Below are positions 36,708 through 46,694 of a stretch of DNA of 64,000 bases, in pieces. Position 1 is the stretch's first letter. Every line of letters starts with the position of its first letter. Source of the stretch: an uncultured beta proteobacterium (GTDB lineage: Bacteria; Pseudomonadota; Gammaproteobacteria; Burkholderiales; Burkholderiaceae_C); NCBI GenBank assembly GCA_903876735.1, contig CAIRAW010000038.1, positions 158,932 through 222,931 on the forward strand, in the 5' to 3' direction. The position numbers and the translations under genes are program-made. Below the pieces are notes generated by a model. The model ran no database searches. It had not been told where the DNA came from and saw nothing but the letters and a program-made list of their open reading frames with translations.

Positions 36708-37925
36708 TTACTTGTGGCCGAGGTTGGCGGCGATGATTTTTTTCACCTCGTCGTCGGCGCCGCTGCCCAGCGACTCAAAGACCGTCGTCTGCGTCAGGGC
36801 CGCCGCGCGCGGCGCATCGGCCAATGCCTTGCCACCTTGCTGACTGACGTCAACCGTGGCTTCCATCGACAGGCCGACACGCAGGGGGTTCTTTGCCACT
36901 TCAGCGGCGTCCAGCGTCACGCGCACCGGCACGCGCTGCACCACCTTGATCCAGTTGCCGGTGGCATTCTGCGCCGGCAACAGCGCAAAGGCGGAACCGG
37001 TGCCCATGCCCAGACCGGCGACCGTGCCCTTGTATTCGAGTTTCTTGCCGTACAGGTCGGCCGTCAGTTTGACGCTCTGACCAATGCGGATGTTGCGCAG
37101 CTGCACTTCCTTGAAATTGGCGTCAACCCACATCTGGTTCATCGGAACAATGGCCATCAGCGGGGTGCCCGCTGCCACGCGCTGGCCCAGTTGCACGCTG
37201 CGCCGCGCCACATAACCCTCGACTGGCGCCGGCAGCGCCATGCGCTGGCTGGCCAGCCAGGCTTCGCGCACCTTGGCCGCTGCCGCGAGCACGCTCGGGT
37301 GGCGCTCGACGGTCGTGCCATCGGTCATGGCCTGGTTGCTCAGCAGTTGTTCCTTGGCCACCGCCAGCCCCGCCTGCGCTGCCGCCAGTGCGGTCTTGCC
37401 ATTGGCGAGTTGGGTCTGGGCGTGGTTCAGGTCTTCTTTCGAGACCGCGCCATTCCTGACCAGCGACTGGCGCCGATTCAAATCGTCCGTGGCGCGCGCA
37501 ATTTCAAGCTGTGCTTTGGCCACATCGGATTCGCGCAGTGTGATCTGCGCACTCAGACTGCCGTTGTTGGCGTAGACGGTGCGCACCTGGCGCACCACTT
37601 GGGCCAGATTGGCGCGCGCCTGATCGAGCGCGACGGCGACGTCAGCCGGGTCGAGCTTGACCAGCGCCTGACCGAGTTTGACGTAGTCGGTATCGTCCGC
37701 CAGGATCGCCAGCACGGTGCCGCCAATCTGCGGCGTAATCTGGATCACATTGCCCTGGACGTAGGCGTTGTCGGTCGATTCATAGTGGCTGGCCACCAGC
37801 CATTCGTAAGCGGTCCAGGCCAGGCCGACCACGACGACCAGACCGGTCAGCGTCAGCAGAACTTTTTTCCGGGCCGGGTTGCCAACAGCGCGCGGGCTTG
37901 GGGTTTGAACTTCGGGTGTTGTCAT
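36708..37925 (-). CDS. emrA: EmrA/HlyD-type membrane-fusion protein
   Basis: Adaptor of 405 residues. One transmembrane helix (about 20-42) is followed by ESTDNAYVQGNV (family signature), a lipoyl domain, a long coiled-coil hairpin (about 100-215) and the distal barrel (PAPVEGYVARRSVQLGQRVAAGTPLMAIVPMNQMWVDANFKE). It bridges EmrB to the outer-membrane factor. The ATG lies 73 bases downstream of the nodT stop; the gap holds a REP-like element. Confidence 0.9.
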   Translation of the reverse strand: MTTPEVQTPSPRAVGNPARKKVLLTLTGLVVVVGLAWTAYEWLVASHYESTDNAYVQGNVIQITPQIGGTVLAILADDTDYVKLGQALVKLDPADVAVALDQARANLAQVVRQVRTVYANNGSLSAQITLRESDVAKAQLEIARATDDLNRRQSLVRNGAVSKEDLNHAQTQLANGKTALAAAQAGLAVAKEQLLSNQAMTDGTTVERHPSVLAAAAKVREAWLASQRMALPAPVEGYVARRSVQLGQRVAAGTPLMAIVPMNQMWVDANFKEVQLRNIRIGQSVKLTADLYGKKLEYKGTVAGLGMGTGSAFALLPAQNATGNWIKVVQRVPVRVTLDAAEVAKNPLRVGLSMEATVDVSQQGGKALADAPRAAALTQTTVFESLGSGADDEVKKIIAANLGHK

Positions 37926-37961
37926 GATGGTGAGCGATCAAAGGAAAATTTTGGAAGACAT

Positions 37962-38021
37962 GGATCCCGGATCAAGTCCTGGATGACAGGTAAATCTGTC
38001 ATTGCGGGCCTGACCCGCAAT
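37962..38021. repeat. REP-like double palindrome running into the nodT 3' end
   Basis: Two hairpins. The first has arms ATCCCGGA (37964-37971) and TCCTGGAT (37977-37984, one mismatch). The second has arms ATTGCGGG (38001-38008) and CCCGCAAT (38014-38021, perfect). Both are of the extragenic-palindrome type found scattered in proteobacterial genomes. The second overlaps the last codons and the stop of the nodT-like gene. Confidence 0.65.
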
Positions 38022-39483
38022 CCACGCAGCGCGTGCCACTGAAGGCCGGCAGTTCGGCGCGGTAACCGCCGCCAAGCGCGCGCATCAGGGCGACCTGGGT
38101 ATCGAGGGCACGCGCTGCCAGATCGACGCCCAGGCGGCGCTGGTTCAGCACCGCAGTTTCGGCACTGAGCACCTGCAACAGGTTGGCCAGACCCGCTTCA
38201 TAGCGTTGCACGGCGATCTCATAGGCGCTCTCGGCAAAGCCTTGCGCCAAACGCTGCGCCTGTTGCTGGCGGCCAATGGCCTGACTCGAGGCCAGCTGAT
38301 CCGTCACCTCGCGCACGGCGTCAAGCACGGTGGCGTTGTAGCTTTCAATCGCGCCGTCGAGTTCGGCCGCCTTGCCGCGCAGATTGGCGCGCAGACGACC
38401 GCCATCGAACAGGGGCAGGCGCAGCGCCGGACCAACGCCCCACTGCTGGCTACCGGCATCAAGCAGGCGGTCCAGGCCAATGCTGGAAAAGCCGGCAAAC
38501 GCGACGAGATTGATGTTGGGGTAGAACTGGGTGCGTGCGACACCAACGTCCTGCGTTGCCGCTTCGACACGCCAGCGCGCGGCCGCGATGTCGGCGCGCC
38601 GGCCCAACAGATCGGAAGGCACATGCGTGGCCAGTGCGATCGGCTTGATGGCGGCTGGCGCCGGGATCTCCAGCACCAGGTTGGCACTGGTCTGTCCCAT
38701 CAGCGCCGCCAGCGCGTTGCGCCCCAACGTGATTTGCTCCTGCAAGGTTTCGATCTGCAGGCGCGCGTCGGGCAGACCGCCCTCGCTTTGCCGCAGTTCC
38801 AGGCTGGTGTCCAGACCGGCATCGACGCGCTGGCGCACCAAGTCCAGCGTTTGCGTGCGTTGCGCCAAGGTGCGCTGCGCCACCTGCACCTGCTCGTTGA
38901 GCCGGATCAACTGAAAGTAGCTGCGCGCCACGTTGCTGGCCAAGAGCATGCGGGCAGCGTCGGCGTCGGCCCGGGCCGCGTGGGCCACGCCGAGCGCCGC
39001 CTCCAGCGCAGCACGGTTTTTGCCAAAGAAATCAAGCTCCCAACTGCCAGTGAATTGCGCCGTGCCGGTCTCGTAAATGGACCCGGCCAGGGGCGGCGGG
39101 ATCATGCCGGTGGCCGTGAACTGCTGGCGCATGGCGTCGACACCGACACCGACTTGCGGTCCGGCTGCGGCGTCCGTGATGTCGGCAGCAGCCTGGGCGC
39201 GCGCCAGGCGCGCCTGCGCCACTTTGAGGCTGGGGTTGCTGGCCAGCGCGCTGTCGATCAGGCGATTGAGCTGCGCATCGCCAAACTCACGCCACCATGC
39301 GTCCTGCAGCGTCACGGTAGGGCCGGTGTCGACGCTCAGGCCCAGCGCGGGCGCATCAAGCAAGCTGGCCTGCGGCTGGCTGGCGTTCATGGCAGCACAG
39401 CCCGACAAGGCCAGCACAGCCAGCGCCAGCGCAACGCGGGTGAAGCAACCGCGTGGGGCGGCCGGTAGCGGATCAAGCCTCAT
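37999..39483 (-). CDS. NodT-type outer-membrane efflux lipoprotein
   Basis: Outer-membrane factor of 494 residues with lipobox LALSGC (Cys29). Two OEP repeats with the long helical hairpins of TolC-like channels are visible (LIDSALASNPSLKVAQARLARAQA and later YNATVLDAVREVTDQLASSQA). It forms the exit duct for EmrAB. The last dozen residues (GTRCVDCGSGPQ) are encoded by a REP-like palindrome and probably are not native. The 5' end overlaps the marR gene by 11 bases; the emrA start follows 73 bases after the stop. Confidence 0.88.
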   Translation of the reverse strand: MRLDPLPAAPRGCFTRVALALAVLALSGCAAMNASQPQASLLDAPALGLSVDTGPTVTLQDAWWREFGDAQLNRLIDSALASNPSLKVAQARLARAQAAADITDAAAGPQVGVGVDAMRQQFTATGMIPPPLAGSIYETGTAQFTGSWELDFFGKNRAALEAALGVAHAARADADAARMLLASNVARSYFQLIRLNEQVQVAQRTLAQRTQTLDLVRQRVDAGLDTSLELRQSEGGLPDARLQIETLQEQITLGRNALAALMGQTSANLVLEIPAPAAIKPIALATHVPSDLLGRRADIAAARWRVEAATQDVGVARTQFYPNINLVAFAGFSSIGLDRLLDAGSQQWGVGPALRLPLFDGGRLRANLRGKAAELDGAIESYNATVLDAVREVTDQLASSQAIGRQQQAQRLAQGFAESAYEIAVQRYEAGLANLLQVLSAETAVLNQRRLGVDLAARALDTQVALMRALGGGYRAELPAFSGTRCVDCGSGPQ

Positions 39484-40021
39484 GCGGGCCTCCTGGAATC
39501 AATGGGGTTTGGGGTGGGCATTTGACCGGCGCGTTGGCCAGCATGCGGCGCAAAAAACCCTTCAAGGTTTCGAATTCTTCGGCCGAGAACCCTGCGAGGC
39601 AGGCATTCTGAACGCCGCTGAGAACGACCGGAATGCCGACGGCGGCGGCACGTCCCTCCTCGGTCAGCTCGATGTTGACGACACGCCGATCGGCCACCGA
39701 GCGCATGCGCCGGCACAGGCCCTTGGCCTCCAGTCGATCAAGCAGTCGTGTCATGGCGCCGGCATCAAGCTGGCAGCCACGTGCCAGTTCGGCCACGGTG
39801 GCGCCATCACCCATGTGCAGCTTGAGCAGCGGCAGCCACTGGGCATTGGTCAGGTCGCTCGGTTCGAGCTGGTGTTCAATCTCGTGCGCCAGAGCCGAGA
39901 GCACGCGGCGCATCAGGTAGCCAATGCTGGCTTCCGGTCGGTAGCCTTCGGCGCGGTAAAACGCGGCAGCAGGCAGCGCTTGCTTCGGCGGCATAGGGGG
40001 CGAATTGCTGGCTTTTGGCAT
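39473..40021 (-). CDS. MarR-family regulator of the efflux operon
   Basis: Winged-helix regulator of 182 residues. The DNA-binding domain (about 50-130) contains GATVAELARGCQLDAGAMTRLLDRLEAKGL and the wing RRMRSVADRRVVNIELTEEG. It resembles EmrR/MprA, which repress emrAB and are released by phenolic or hydrophobic ligands. It is first in the operon and overlaps nodT. A TTGC/GCAA palindrome sits 17 bases before its ATG, consistent with autorepression. Confidence 0.88.
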   Translation of the reverse strand: MPKASNSPPMPPKQALPAAAFYRAEGYRPEASIGYLMRRVLSALAHEIEHQLEPSDLTNAQWLPLLKLHMGDGATVAELARGCQLDAGAMTRLLDRLEAKGLCRRMRSVADRRVVNIELTEEGRAAAVGIPVVLSGVQNACLAGFSAEEFETLKGFLRRMLANAPVKCPPQTPLIPGGPHEA

Positions 40022-40038
40022 AGGGTCGCGAATAGTAT

Positions 40039-40050
40039 TTGCTTAGGCAA
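40039..40050. promoter_or_regulatory. Probable MarR operator
   Basis: TTGC-TTAG-GCAA, perfect 4-base arms around a 4-base centre, in the 92-base divergent region between the marR and MsbA-like genes and 17 bases upstream of the marR ATG. The pattern and AT-rich flanks fit sites bound by MarR/EmrR-type repressors. Confidence 0.55.
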
Positions 40051-40113
40051 TTAATGTCAAGGCTTTGTTTGCCAGCGGCAACAAATCCTCAGGCATTTGG
40101 CTAAACTCGCCCC

Positions 40114-41895
40114 ATGTCTGACGCCAAGCCCCGCCCTTCGCCCGCATCACCGCGTTCCCTGTCGGGGTTGATGCCATTTCTGCGGCCCTACCGTGGCCGC
40201 ATTGCGCTGGCGCTGCTCTTTCTGGTGCTGGCAGCGCTGGCGACACTGGCGTTTCCGATGGCGCTGCGCAGCCTGATCGACGGCGGTCTGGTGCAGTCCG
40301 ACAAGGGCGCTCAGGTCATGGCCTTGCGCGAGCACTTTGTCGCCCTCTTCGCGGTCGCTACGGCGCTCGGTCTTTTTTCAGCGGCGCGGTTTTACATGGT
40401 GAGCTGGCTCGGCGAGCGCGTCACGTCCGATGTGCGCAACGCGGTCTATGCCCATGTGCTGCAGCAAAGCCCGGAGTTTTTTGAAACGACACAGACCGGC
40501 GAGGTGCTGTCGCGCCTCTCCGCTGACACGACGCTGGTGCAGACGGTGGTGGGCTCCTCGCTCTCCATGGGCTTGCGCAATTCCGTGATGGGCCTGGGCG
40601 CGCTGGCGATGCTGATCTGGACCAACCCCTACGTCATGTTCCAGGTGCTGGGCATCCTGGTGTTGGTGGTGGTGCCGGCGCTTTGGTTTGGCCGGCGCGT
40701 GCGCAAGCTCTCGCGCGCCAGCCAGGACCGGATTGCCGACTCCAGCGCCATCGCCGCCGAGGTCCTGAACGCCATTCCCGTGGTGCAAAGCTACACCGCC
40801 GAAGGGCGCGAGGCGCAGCGCTTTACCGACTCCACCGAGAACGCTTTCGAGACCGCCGTGCGCCGCACCCGGGCCCGTTCGGTGCTGGTGGCTTTTGTCA
40901 TCATCGCCACCTCGGCCGCCCTGCTCTGGGGCCTGTACCAGGGCACGCAGGCAGTAATGGCCGGACGCATCAGCGCGGGCGATCTGGGGCAGACGGTCAT
41001 GTACGTGATCATTCTGGCCAGCGCCTTTGCCATCCTGGGCGAGGTCTATGGCGACCTGCTGCGCGCCGCTGGCGCCACCGAACGCCTGATGGAGTTGCTG
41101 GGCAGCCGCTCGCCGATCAGCTCACCCGCAAATCCGGTGGCAGCGCCGCTGCAGCTCGCCGGCAGTGCGCTGCGCTTCGATGCCATCGATTTCCACTACC
41201 CGTCGCGCCCGAAACAGGCGGCGCTGCGAAATTTTTCTCTGGATGTGAAGGCGGGCCAGACCGTGGCGCTGGTGGGGCCCAGCGGCGCGGGGAAAAGCAC
41301 GGTGTTTCAGTTGCTGCTGCGTTTCTACGATCCGGCCGCGGGCCGCATCGTGCTCGACGGTGTCGCCACGCGCAATATGGCGCTGCACGACCTGCGCCAG
41401 CGCATCGGCATCGTGCCGCAGGACGCCGTGATCTTCTCCAGCAGCGCACTGGAGAACATCCGCTACGGCAAGCCCAACGCCAGCGTTGAAGAGGTCAAGT
41501 CCGCCGCGCAGGCCGCTTTTGCCGACGAGTTCATCCGCGCCCTGCCCGACGGCTACGACACTTTCCTGGGCGAGCGCGGCGTGCGTCTCTCGGGTGGGCA
41601 GCGCCAGCGCATTGCGATAGCGCGCGCCATGCTGAAAAACCCGCCGCTGCTGCTGCTTGATGAGGCCACCAGCGCGCTCGACGCCGAGAGCGAGCGCATG
41701 GTGCAGGCCGCCCTTGAGTCGGCCATGCGTGACCGCACGACGCTGGTCATCGCGCACCGCCTGGCCACCGTGCAAAAAGCCGACCTGATCGTGGTGCTGG
41801 ACCACGGCCAGTTGGTGGAACAGGGCACGCACGCCGAACTGGTGGCGCGCGGTGGCGTTTACGCCGGGCTGGCCGCGTTGCAGTTCAACGCCTGA
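40114..41895 (+). CDS. MsbA-like ABC exporter (fused TM and ATPase)
   Basis: Half-transporter of 593 residues. Six transmembrane helices lie in 1-325 (first at about 30-55) with the coupling segments FFETTQTGEVLSRLSADT and QSYTAEGREAQRF. The ATPase has Walker A GPSGAGKST at 388-396, signature LSGGQRQR, Walker B LLLLDEATSALD and the switch His in VIAHRL. It is related to lipid A or drug exporters of the MsbA/LmrA type and works as a homodimer. It is divergent from the efflux operon; its stop is two bases from the stop of the convergent GDH gene. A second msbA elsewhere cannot be excluded. Confidence 0.9.
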   Translation: MSDAKPRPSPASPRSLSGLMPFLRPYRGRIALALLFLVLAALATLAFPMALRSLIDGGLVQSDKGAQVMALREHFVALFAVATALGLFSAARFYMVSWLGERVTSDVRNAVYAHVLQQSPEFFETTQTGEVLSRLSADTTLVQTVVGSSLSMGLRNSVMGLGALAMLIWTNPYVMFQVLGILVLVVVPALWFGRRVRKLSRASQDRIADSSAIAAEVLNAIPVVQSYTAEGREAQRFTDSTENAFETAVRRTRARSVLVAFVIIATSAALLWGLYQGTQAVMAGRISAGDLGQTVMYVIILASAFAILGEVYGDLLRAAGATERLMELLGSRSPISSPANPVAAPLQLAGSALRFDAIDFHYPSRPKQAALRNFSLDVKAGQTVALVGPSGAGKSTVFQLLLRFYDPAAGRIVLDGVATRNMALHDLRQRIGIVPQDAVIFSSSALENIRYGKPNASVEEVKSAAQAAFADEFIRALPDGYDTFLGERGVRLSGGQRQRIAIARAMLKNPPLLLLDEATSALDAESERMVQAALESAMRDRTTLVIAHRLATVQKADLIVVLDHGQLVEQGTHAELVARGGVYAGLAALQFNA

Positions 41896-41897
41896 CT

Positions 41898-44800
41898 TCA
41901 GGCCAAATGGCGCAACTCGCGCAGCGCCACCGAGACCGGTGCCAGGTCAGCGCCCTGGGTGCTGATGTCGGCCAGCAGGTGACACAGGCGCTCGACCGCC
42001 GGACCATGCTGCTCGCGCCAGACGGCGAGGTCCTCCTGGCGTGACAGCAAGCCGCGCGTGATCTGGCTGGCAATTGAATAAACATCGTCGCGCGCACTGC
42101 CGCGCGCCTGCGTTTGCCACAGGGTGTCGGTCGGCAATCGGTTGATCTGGCCGCGCCAGCCCGGCAGATCAAGCGCGGCATCAACCCCGAAATAAGCGCG
42201 TGCCGCCTGCTCCAGACTGGTGCCGGCCTGCTGCGCCAGATCGGCCAGATCAAGCGCCGGGAAAATGAATTCCAGGGCAGTGAGACTTAGTGCCAGCGCC
42301 GCTTCAACACCGGCCTGCACCAGTGTGTCGCTCGCCTGTTGCCAGCGTGCATTGGCGCTCGCCGGCAGCCAGTCCGCCAGATGCGTGCGCAATTCCAACG
42401 CCGCCGGTTGGTAGCGCTGAATCAGCGTTGGCAAATCGCTGCCCTGGGCGCGCACGCGCAGCATCCAGCGCGAGGCGCGCTGGGCGATTGCGATCAGCCG
42501 GGCCAGCAGTTCAAGCTGCAGTGTGGCGTCGACGCGGTAGTCGAGCGCGTCGATCTGGTCCCACAGTGGCTCGAGCGCAAAGATCTCGCGCGCCAGCGTG
42601 AAAGCGCGAACCACGTCGGCCGTTGTGGCGCCGGCCTCGGATGCGATGAAGTTGACGAAAGTTGCGCCAGCGCGATTGACCATGGTGTTGGTCATGTAGG
42701 TGGCGACGATCTCGCGCCTGAGCGGATGCGCCGCGATGGCGGCACCGAATTTCTCGCTCAGAACATGCGGAAAGTACGCTTTCAGCGCACGCTTGAAGTA
42801 GGGATCGTCCGGCAGGTTGCTCAGCAGCAGATCGTCATAGATCGACATCTTGGCGTAGGCCAGCAGCACCCCGCTCTCGGGCGCCGTCAGGCCGGCTTTG
42901 CGTGCGCGCCGGCGGGCGATCTCCTCGTCGGTCGGCAGGAACTCGATGGCGCGGTCAAGCCGGCCATGACTTTCCAGCCATTGCAGCAGGCGCTGCTGGC
43001 CGTCGAGCAGATAGGACGCGCGGTGTGCTGCGATGTCGAGCGCCTGCGTCTGGTAGTAGTTGTCAGTCAGCACCAGCAGGCCAACCTCGTCGGTCATCGA
43101 GGCCAGCACGTCGTTGCGCTGCTTGAGTGTGAGGTCACCGGCCTCGACCACGCTGCCGAGCAGGATCTTGATGTTGACTTCATGATCAGAGCAATCAACG
43201 CCGGCCGAGTTGTCGATCGCATCGGAGTAGACCAGTCCACCCTTTTGCGCATACTCGATGCGCCCGTTCTGCGTGCAGCCGAGATTACCGCCTTCGACCA
43301 CGACCTTGCAGCGCAGTTCGCTGCCATTGACCCGAAAGCTATCACCCGCCTTGTCGCCGGCCTGGGCGTGGCTCTCAAAGCTGGCTTTGACGTAGGTGCC
43401 AATGCCGCCGTTGTAAAGCAGATCGACCGGCGCCAGCAGCATGGCGCGCAGCAGTTCCACCGGGGTCAGCTCGCTGGCCGTTATCCCCAGCGCAGCACGC
43501 GCCTCATCGCTCAGCGTGATCGATTTGGCGCTGCGCGGGTAAACGCCGCCACCTTTGGAAATCAGGCTCTTGTCATAGTCGTCCCAGCTGGAACGCGAGA
43601 GGGCGAACAGGCGCTGGCGCTCGGCATGCGAGCGTGCAACGTTGGGGCTGGGGTCGATGAAGATGTGACGATGGTCGAAGGCCGCCAGCAGTTGAATGTG
43701 CTCGGACAGCAGCATGCCGTTGCCAAAAACGTCGCCCGACATATCGCCGATACCAATGACCGTGAAGTCAGTGCTCTGGATGTTGAGTGAGCGGGCGCGA
43801 AAGTGGCGCTTGGCCGACTCCCAAGCGCCGCGCGCCGTGATGCCCATCTTTTTGTGGTCATAGCCGACCGAACCGCCCGAGGCAAAGGCGTCGCCGAGCC
43901 AGAAACCGTAGTCAGCTGACACGCTGTTGGCAATGTCAGAGAAGCTGGCCGTGCCCTTGTCGGCTGCCACCACGAGGTAGGGGTCATCGCCATCGTGGCG
44001 CACCACGTTGACCGGCGGTACCACCGCACCCTTGAGCAGGTTGTCGGTCAGATCCAGCAGCCCGGCCAGGAACAGCTTGTAGCAAGCCACACCCTCGGCG
44101 GCGTAGGCCTCGCGCTCGCTGCTCGGCGGCGCTGTTTTGAGCACAAAGCCGCCTTTGGAACCGACCGGAACGATGACGGTGTTCTTGACATGCTGGGCCT
44201 TGACCAGACCCAGGATTTCGGTGCGGAAGTCTTCGCGCCGGTCGGACCAGCGGATGCCACCCCGCGCGACCTTGCCATTGCGCAGGTGGATGCCCTCGAC
44301 GCGCGGCGAATAGACCCAGATTTCAAACAGGGGCTTGGGCTCGGGCACGCCCGGCATTTCGCGCGGGTTGAACTTGAAGCTCAGATACGGCTTGTGGCCA
44401 CCATTGGCAGCAGCCTGCCAGACATTGGTGCGCACGGTGGCCATGACTGCGGCGTAGAACTGGCGCAGGATGCGGTCTTCGTCCAGGCTGACGACCGCAA
44501 CCAGATGGGTTTCGATCTGCTTTGCCAGATGCGCCTGACTGTCTTTGTTGTGGGCAAGCAGCGCCGGATCAAAACGCGCCTTGAACAGTTCGACGATGGC
44601 CTGGGCGATACCGGCGTTATTGTTGAGTGTGGCTTCGATATAGCTCTGGCTGAAACCAAAGCCGAGTTGCTTGAAGTAGCGCGTGTAGGCGCGCAGCACG
44701 GCAATGGCGCGCGCATCGAGCGTGGTGCTGAGTACCAGCTTGTTCAAGTCGTCGCTCTCGACCTCGCCGCGCCAGGCCTGGCAGAACAGGGCTTCAAAAC

Positions 44801-46652
44801 GCGCCTTGACGCTCGCCAGGTCGGTACTGGCGGGCAGTTGCAGCCCAAGGTCATGAATCCACAGAGCCGTGTTGCCGGCATCAATGTGATACGGATGCTC
44901 GTCAAGCACGCGCGCGCCCATGCGCTCAAGCACCGGCAATGAATCCGACAGCGTGACCTTGGCCGTGTTGTAAATCTTGAAACGCAACAAACCTGAACCG
45001 CCGTCAATCGCACGGTAGAGCTTGACCGCCATCGGCTTGGTCTCGCTCAAGCCTGCCAGCAGATCGACATCTTCGGCGCCTTCGGCAGCGGAGAAATCTT
45101 CGCGGTAGGCGATCGGGAAGGCATTGGCAAAGCGGTGCGCCAGCAGCAGGCCCGGGCCTTCGCCGTGGGCGCGCAGCAGTTCGGCACTGCAGTCGTCTTC
45201 CCAGCGCTGCGCCAGTTTGGCCACACGCGCTTCGAGCGCGGCCAGGTTGACGCTTTGTGGCGCAGCCGCCTTGGCGCGCACCAGGTAATGAATGCGGGCT
45301 TGCGGGCTGTCGGTCAATGTTGGCGTGAACTCGATCGACTGGCCATCGAGCGCCGCCATCAGTTCGTTGCCGATGCGGATGCGCAACTCGGTATTGAAGC
45401 GCTCGCGCGGAACAAAGACCTGGACCGAAGTGAAGCGGCCAAACGGGTCGCGGCGCAGGAAGACCCGGGTACGCTGGCGTTCCTGCAAGCGCAGGATGCC
45501 AATGGCGTGCTCGGCCAGGGTGGCGGCATCGATCTGAAACAGTTCGTCGCGCGGGTAGGCATCGAGAATCGCCTGCAGCGCCTTGGACGCATGGCTGTCG
45601 GGCACGACGCCGGCGCTGGCCATGACCTGCGCGGCACGCCGGCGCACAAGCGGTATACCGCTGACCAGGGCCGAGTAGGCGGCCGAGGTGTAAAGACCCA
45701 GGAACCGCACTTCACCGATGACCTGACCACCGGCGTCGAAACGCTTGACGCCGATGTAGTCGAGCCAGGCCGGGCGGTGCACGGTGGCGCGCGTCATGGC
45801 CTTGGTCACCAGCACCAGTTCGCTCGACTCGATCAGGGCCACAGCCTCGGGCGGCAGCCGGGTTTCACTGGTATTGACCGGCCCGCGCAGAATACCCAGA
45901 CCCGAGTCGGGCCGTGCGATCAAAATGACCTGGTCACCGTCGCGCTTCAAATCGTAGTCGCGTGCGCCCAGAAAGGTGAAATGGCGCTCCTGCAGCCATT
46001 GCAGAAAATCGATGCCTTCCTGCCGGTTCTCCGGCGACAGGCTTGAATTCGTGGCCGCGGCGCTGATGGCCTGCACCCGCGCCAGCATGGCTGGCCAATC
46101 CTGCACCGCGACGCGCACGTCGCCGAGCACCCGGATCAGTTCATCGGCCAGTGCCTGCTGCTCGGCCGCAGCGACGATGCGATCGCATTCGACCAGAATC
46201 AGGGATTCGACCGCACTGCCGGATTCAGTGGCCGTGGCCGCGCTGCTGGCGCTGCTGATCTTGCCTTGCGCGTCGCGCACCACACACATCAGCGGATGAA
46301 CGATCCAGTGCGCCGTACGTCCGGCACGGTTGATCGCCATGGTGACCGAGTCCACCAGAAACGGCATGTCGTCATGCACGATCTGCACCACGGTGTGCTC
46401 GCTGACAAAGCCGTCTTCGGCCAGCGTCGGGTTGAACACCCGCACGCGCGCGCTCTGCGCAGCGCGCGGCGCATCAAGCAGACGCCAGTGCGCATTGGCG
46501 ATCGCGTAGAGCGTGGCCGCGTTGTGGGCCGCCATCTCGTCCGGGTCGGTGTTCTCGAAGTAGGCCGCGATGAAGCCGGCTTGCCGGGTGGCCACTGGCC
46601 CTGCATGCGCCTTCAGGTAGTCCAGCAATTCGCTTGATGGGGTATTTGTCAT
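41898..46652 (-). CDS. NAD-specific glutamate dehydrogenase, 180-kDa class
   Basis: Giant enzyme of 1584 residues that oxidatively deaminates glutamate to 2-oxoglutarate and NH4+ with NAD+. The N-terminal half carries regulatory ACT-like regions. The catalytic core lies at about 700-1200, with KFNPREMPGVPEPKPLFEIWVYSP, GGIRWSDRREDFRTEI and the Lys-bearing PVGSKGGFV. The Rossmann part includes GIGDMSGDVFGNG. Length matches the family's about 1600 residues. It is typical of bacteria using amino acids as carbon source. The promoter is not obvious; a short gap separates it from the DUF1178 gene upstream. Confidence 0.95.
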   Translation of the reverse strand: MTNTPSSELLDYLKAHAGPVATRQAGFIAAYFENTDPDEMAAHNAATLYAIANAHWRLLDAPRAAQSARVRVFNPTLAEDGFVSEHTVVQIVHDDMPFLVDSVTMAINRAGRTAHWIVHPLMCVVRDAQGKISSASSAATATESGSAVESLILVECDRIVAAAEQQALADELIRVLGDVRVAVQDWPAMLARVQAISAAATNSSLSPENRQEGIDFLQWLQERHFTFLGARDYDLKRDGDQVILIARPDSGLGILRGPVNTSETRLPPEAVALIESSELVLVTKAMTRATVHRPAWLDYIGVKRFDAGGQVIGEVRFLGLYTSAAYSALVSGIPLVRRRAAQVMASAGVVPDSHASKALQAILDAYPRDELFQIDAATLAEHAIGILRLQERQRTRVFLRRDPFGRFTSVQVFVPRERFNTELRIRIGNELMAALDGQSIEFTPTLTDSPQARIHYLVRAKAAAPQSVNLAALEARVAKLAQRWEDDCSAELLRAHGEGPGLLLAHRFANAFPIAYREDFSAAEGAEDVDLLAGLSETKPMAVKLYRAIDGGSGLLRFKIYNTAKVTLSDSLPVLERMGARVLDEHPYHIDAGNTALWIHDLGLQLPASTDLASVKARFEALFCQAWRGEVESDDLNKLVLSTTLDARAIAVLRAYTRYFKQLGFGFSQSYIEATLNNNAGIAQAIVELFKARFDPALLAHNKDSQAHLAKQIETHLVAVVSLDEDRILRQFYAAVMATVRTNVWQAAANGGHKPYLSFKFNPREMPGVPEPKPLFEIWVYSPRVEGIHLRNGKVARGGIRWSDRREDFRTEILGLVKAQHVKNTVIVPVGSKGGFVLKTAPPSSEREAYAAEGVACYKLFLAGLLDLTDNLLKGAVVPPVNVVRHDGDDPYLVVAADKGTASFSDIANSVSADYGFWLGDAFASGGSVGYDHKKMGITARGAWESAKRHFRARSLNIQSTDFTVIGIGDMSGDVFGNGMLLSEHIQLLAAFDHRHIFIDPSPNVARSHAERQRLFALSRSSWDDYDKSLISKGGGVYPRSAKSITLSDEARAALGITASELTPVELLRAMLLAPVDLLYNGGIGTYVKASFESHAQAGDKAGDSFRVNGSELRCKVVVEGGNLGCTQNGRIEYAQKGGLVYSDAIDNSAGVDCSDHEVNIKILLGSVVEAGDLTLKQRNDVLASMTDEVGLLVLTDNYYQTQALDIAAHRASYLLDGQQRLLQWLESHGRLDRAIEFLPTDEEIARRRARKAGLTAPESGVLLAYAKMSIYDDLLLSNLPDDPYFKRALKAYFPHVLSEKFGAAIAAHPLRREIVATYMTNTMVNRAGATFVNFIASEAGATTADVVRAFTLAREIFALEPLWDQIDALDYRVDATLQLELLARLIAIAQRASRWMLRVRAQGSDLPTLIQRYQPAALELRTHLADWLPASANARWQQASDTLVQAGVEAALALSLTALEFIFPALDLADLAQQAGTSLEQAARAYFGVDAALDLPGWRGQINRLPTDTLWQTQARGSARDDVYSIASQITRGLLSRQEDLAVWREQHGPAVERLCHLLADISTQGADLAPVSVALRELRHLA

Positions 46653-46694
46653 TATTCATCCCTCACTTGATCGTTAAATGAATCCAGATGCAGA

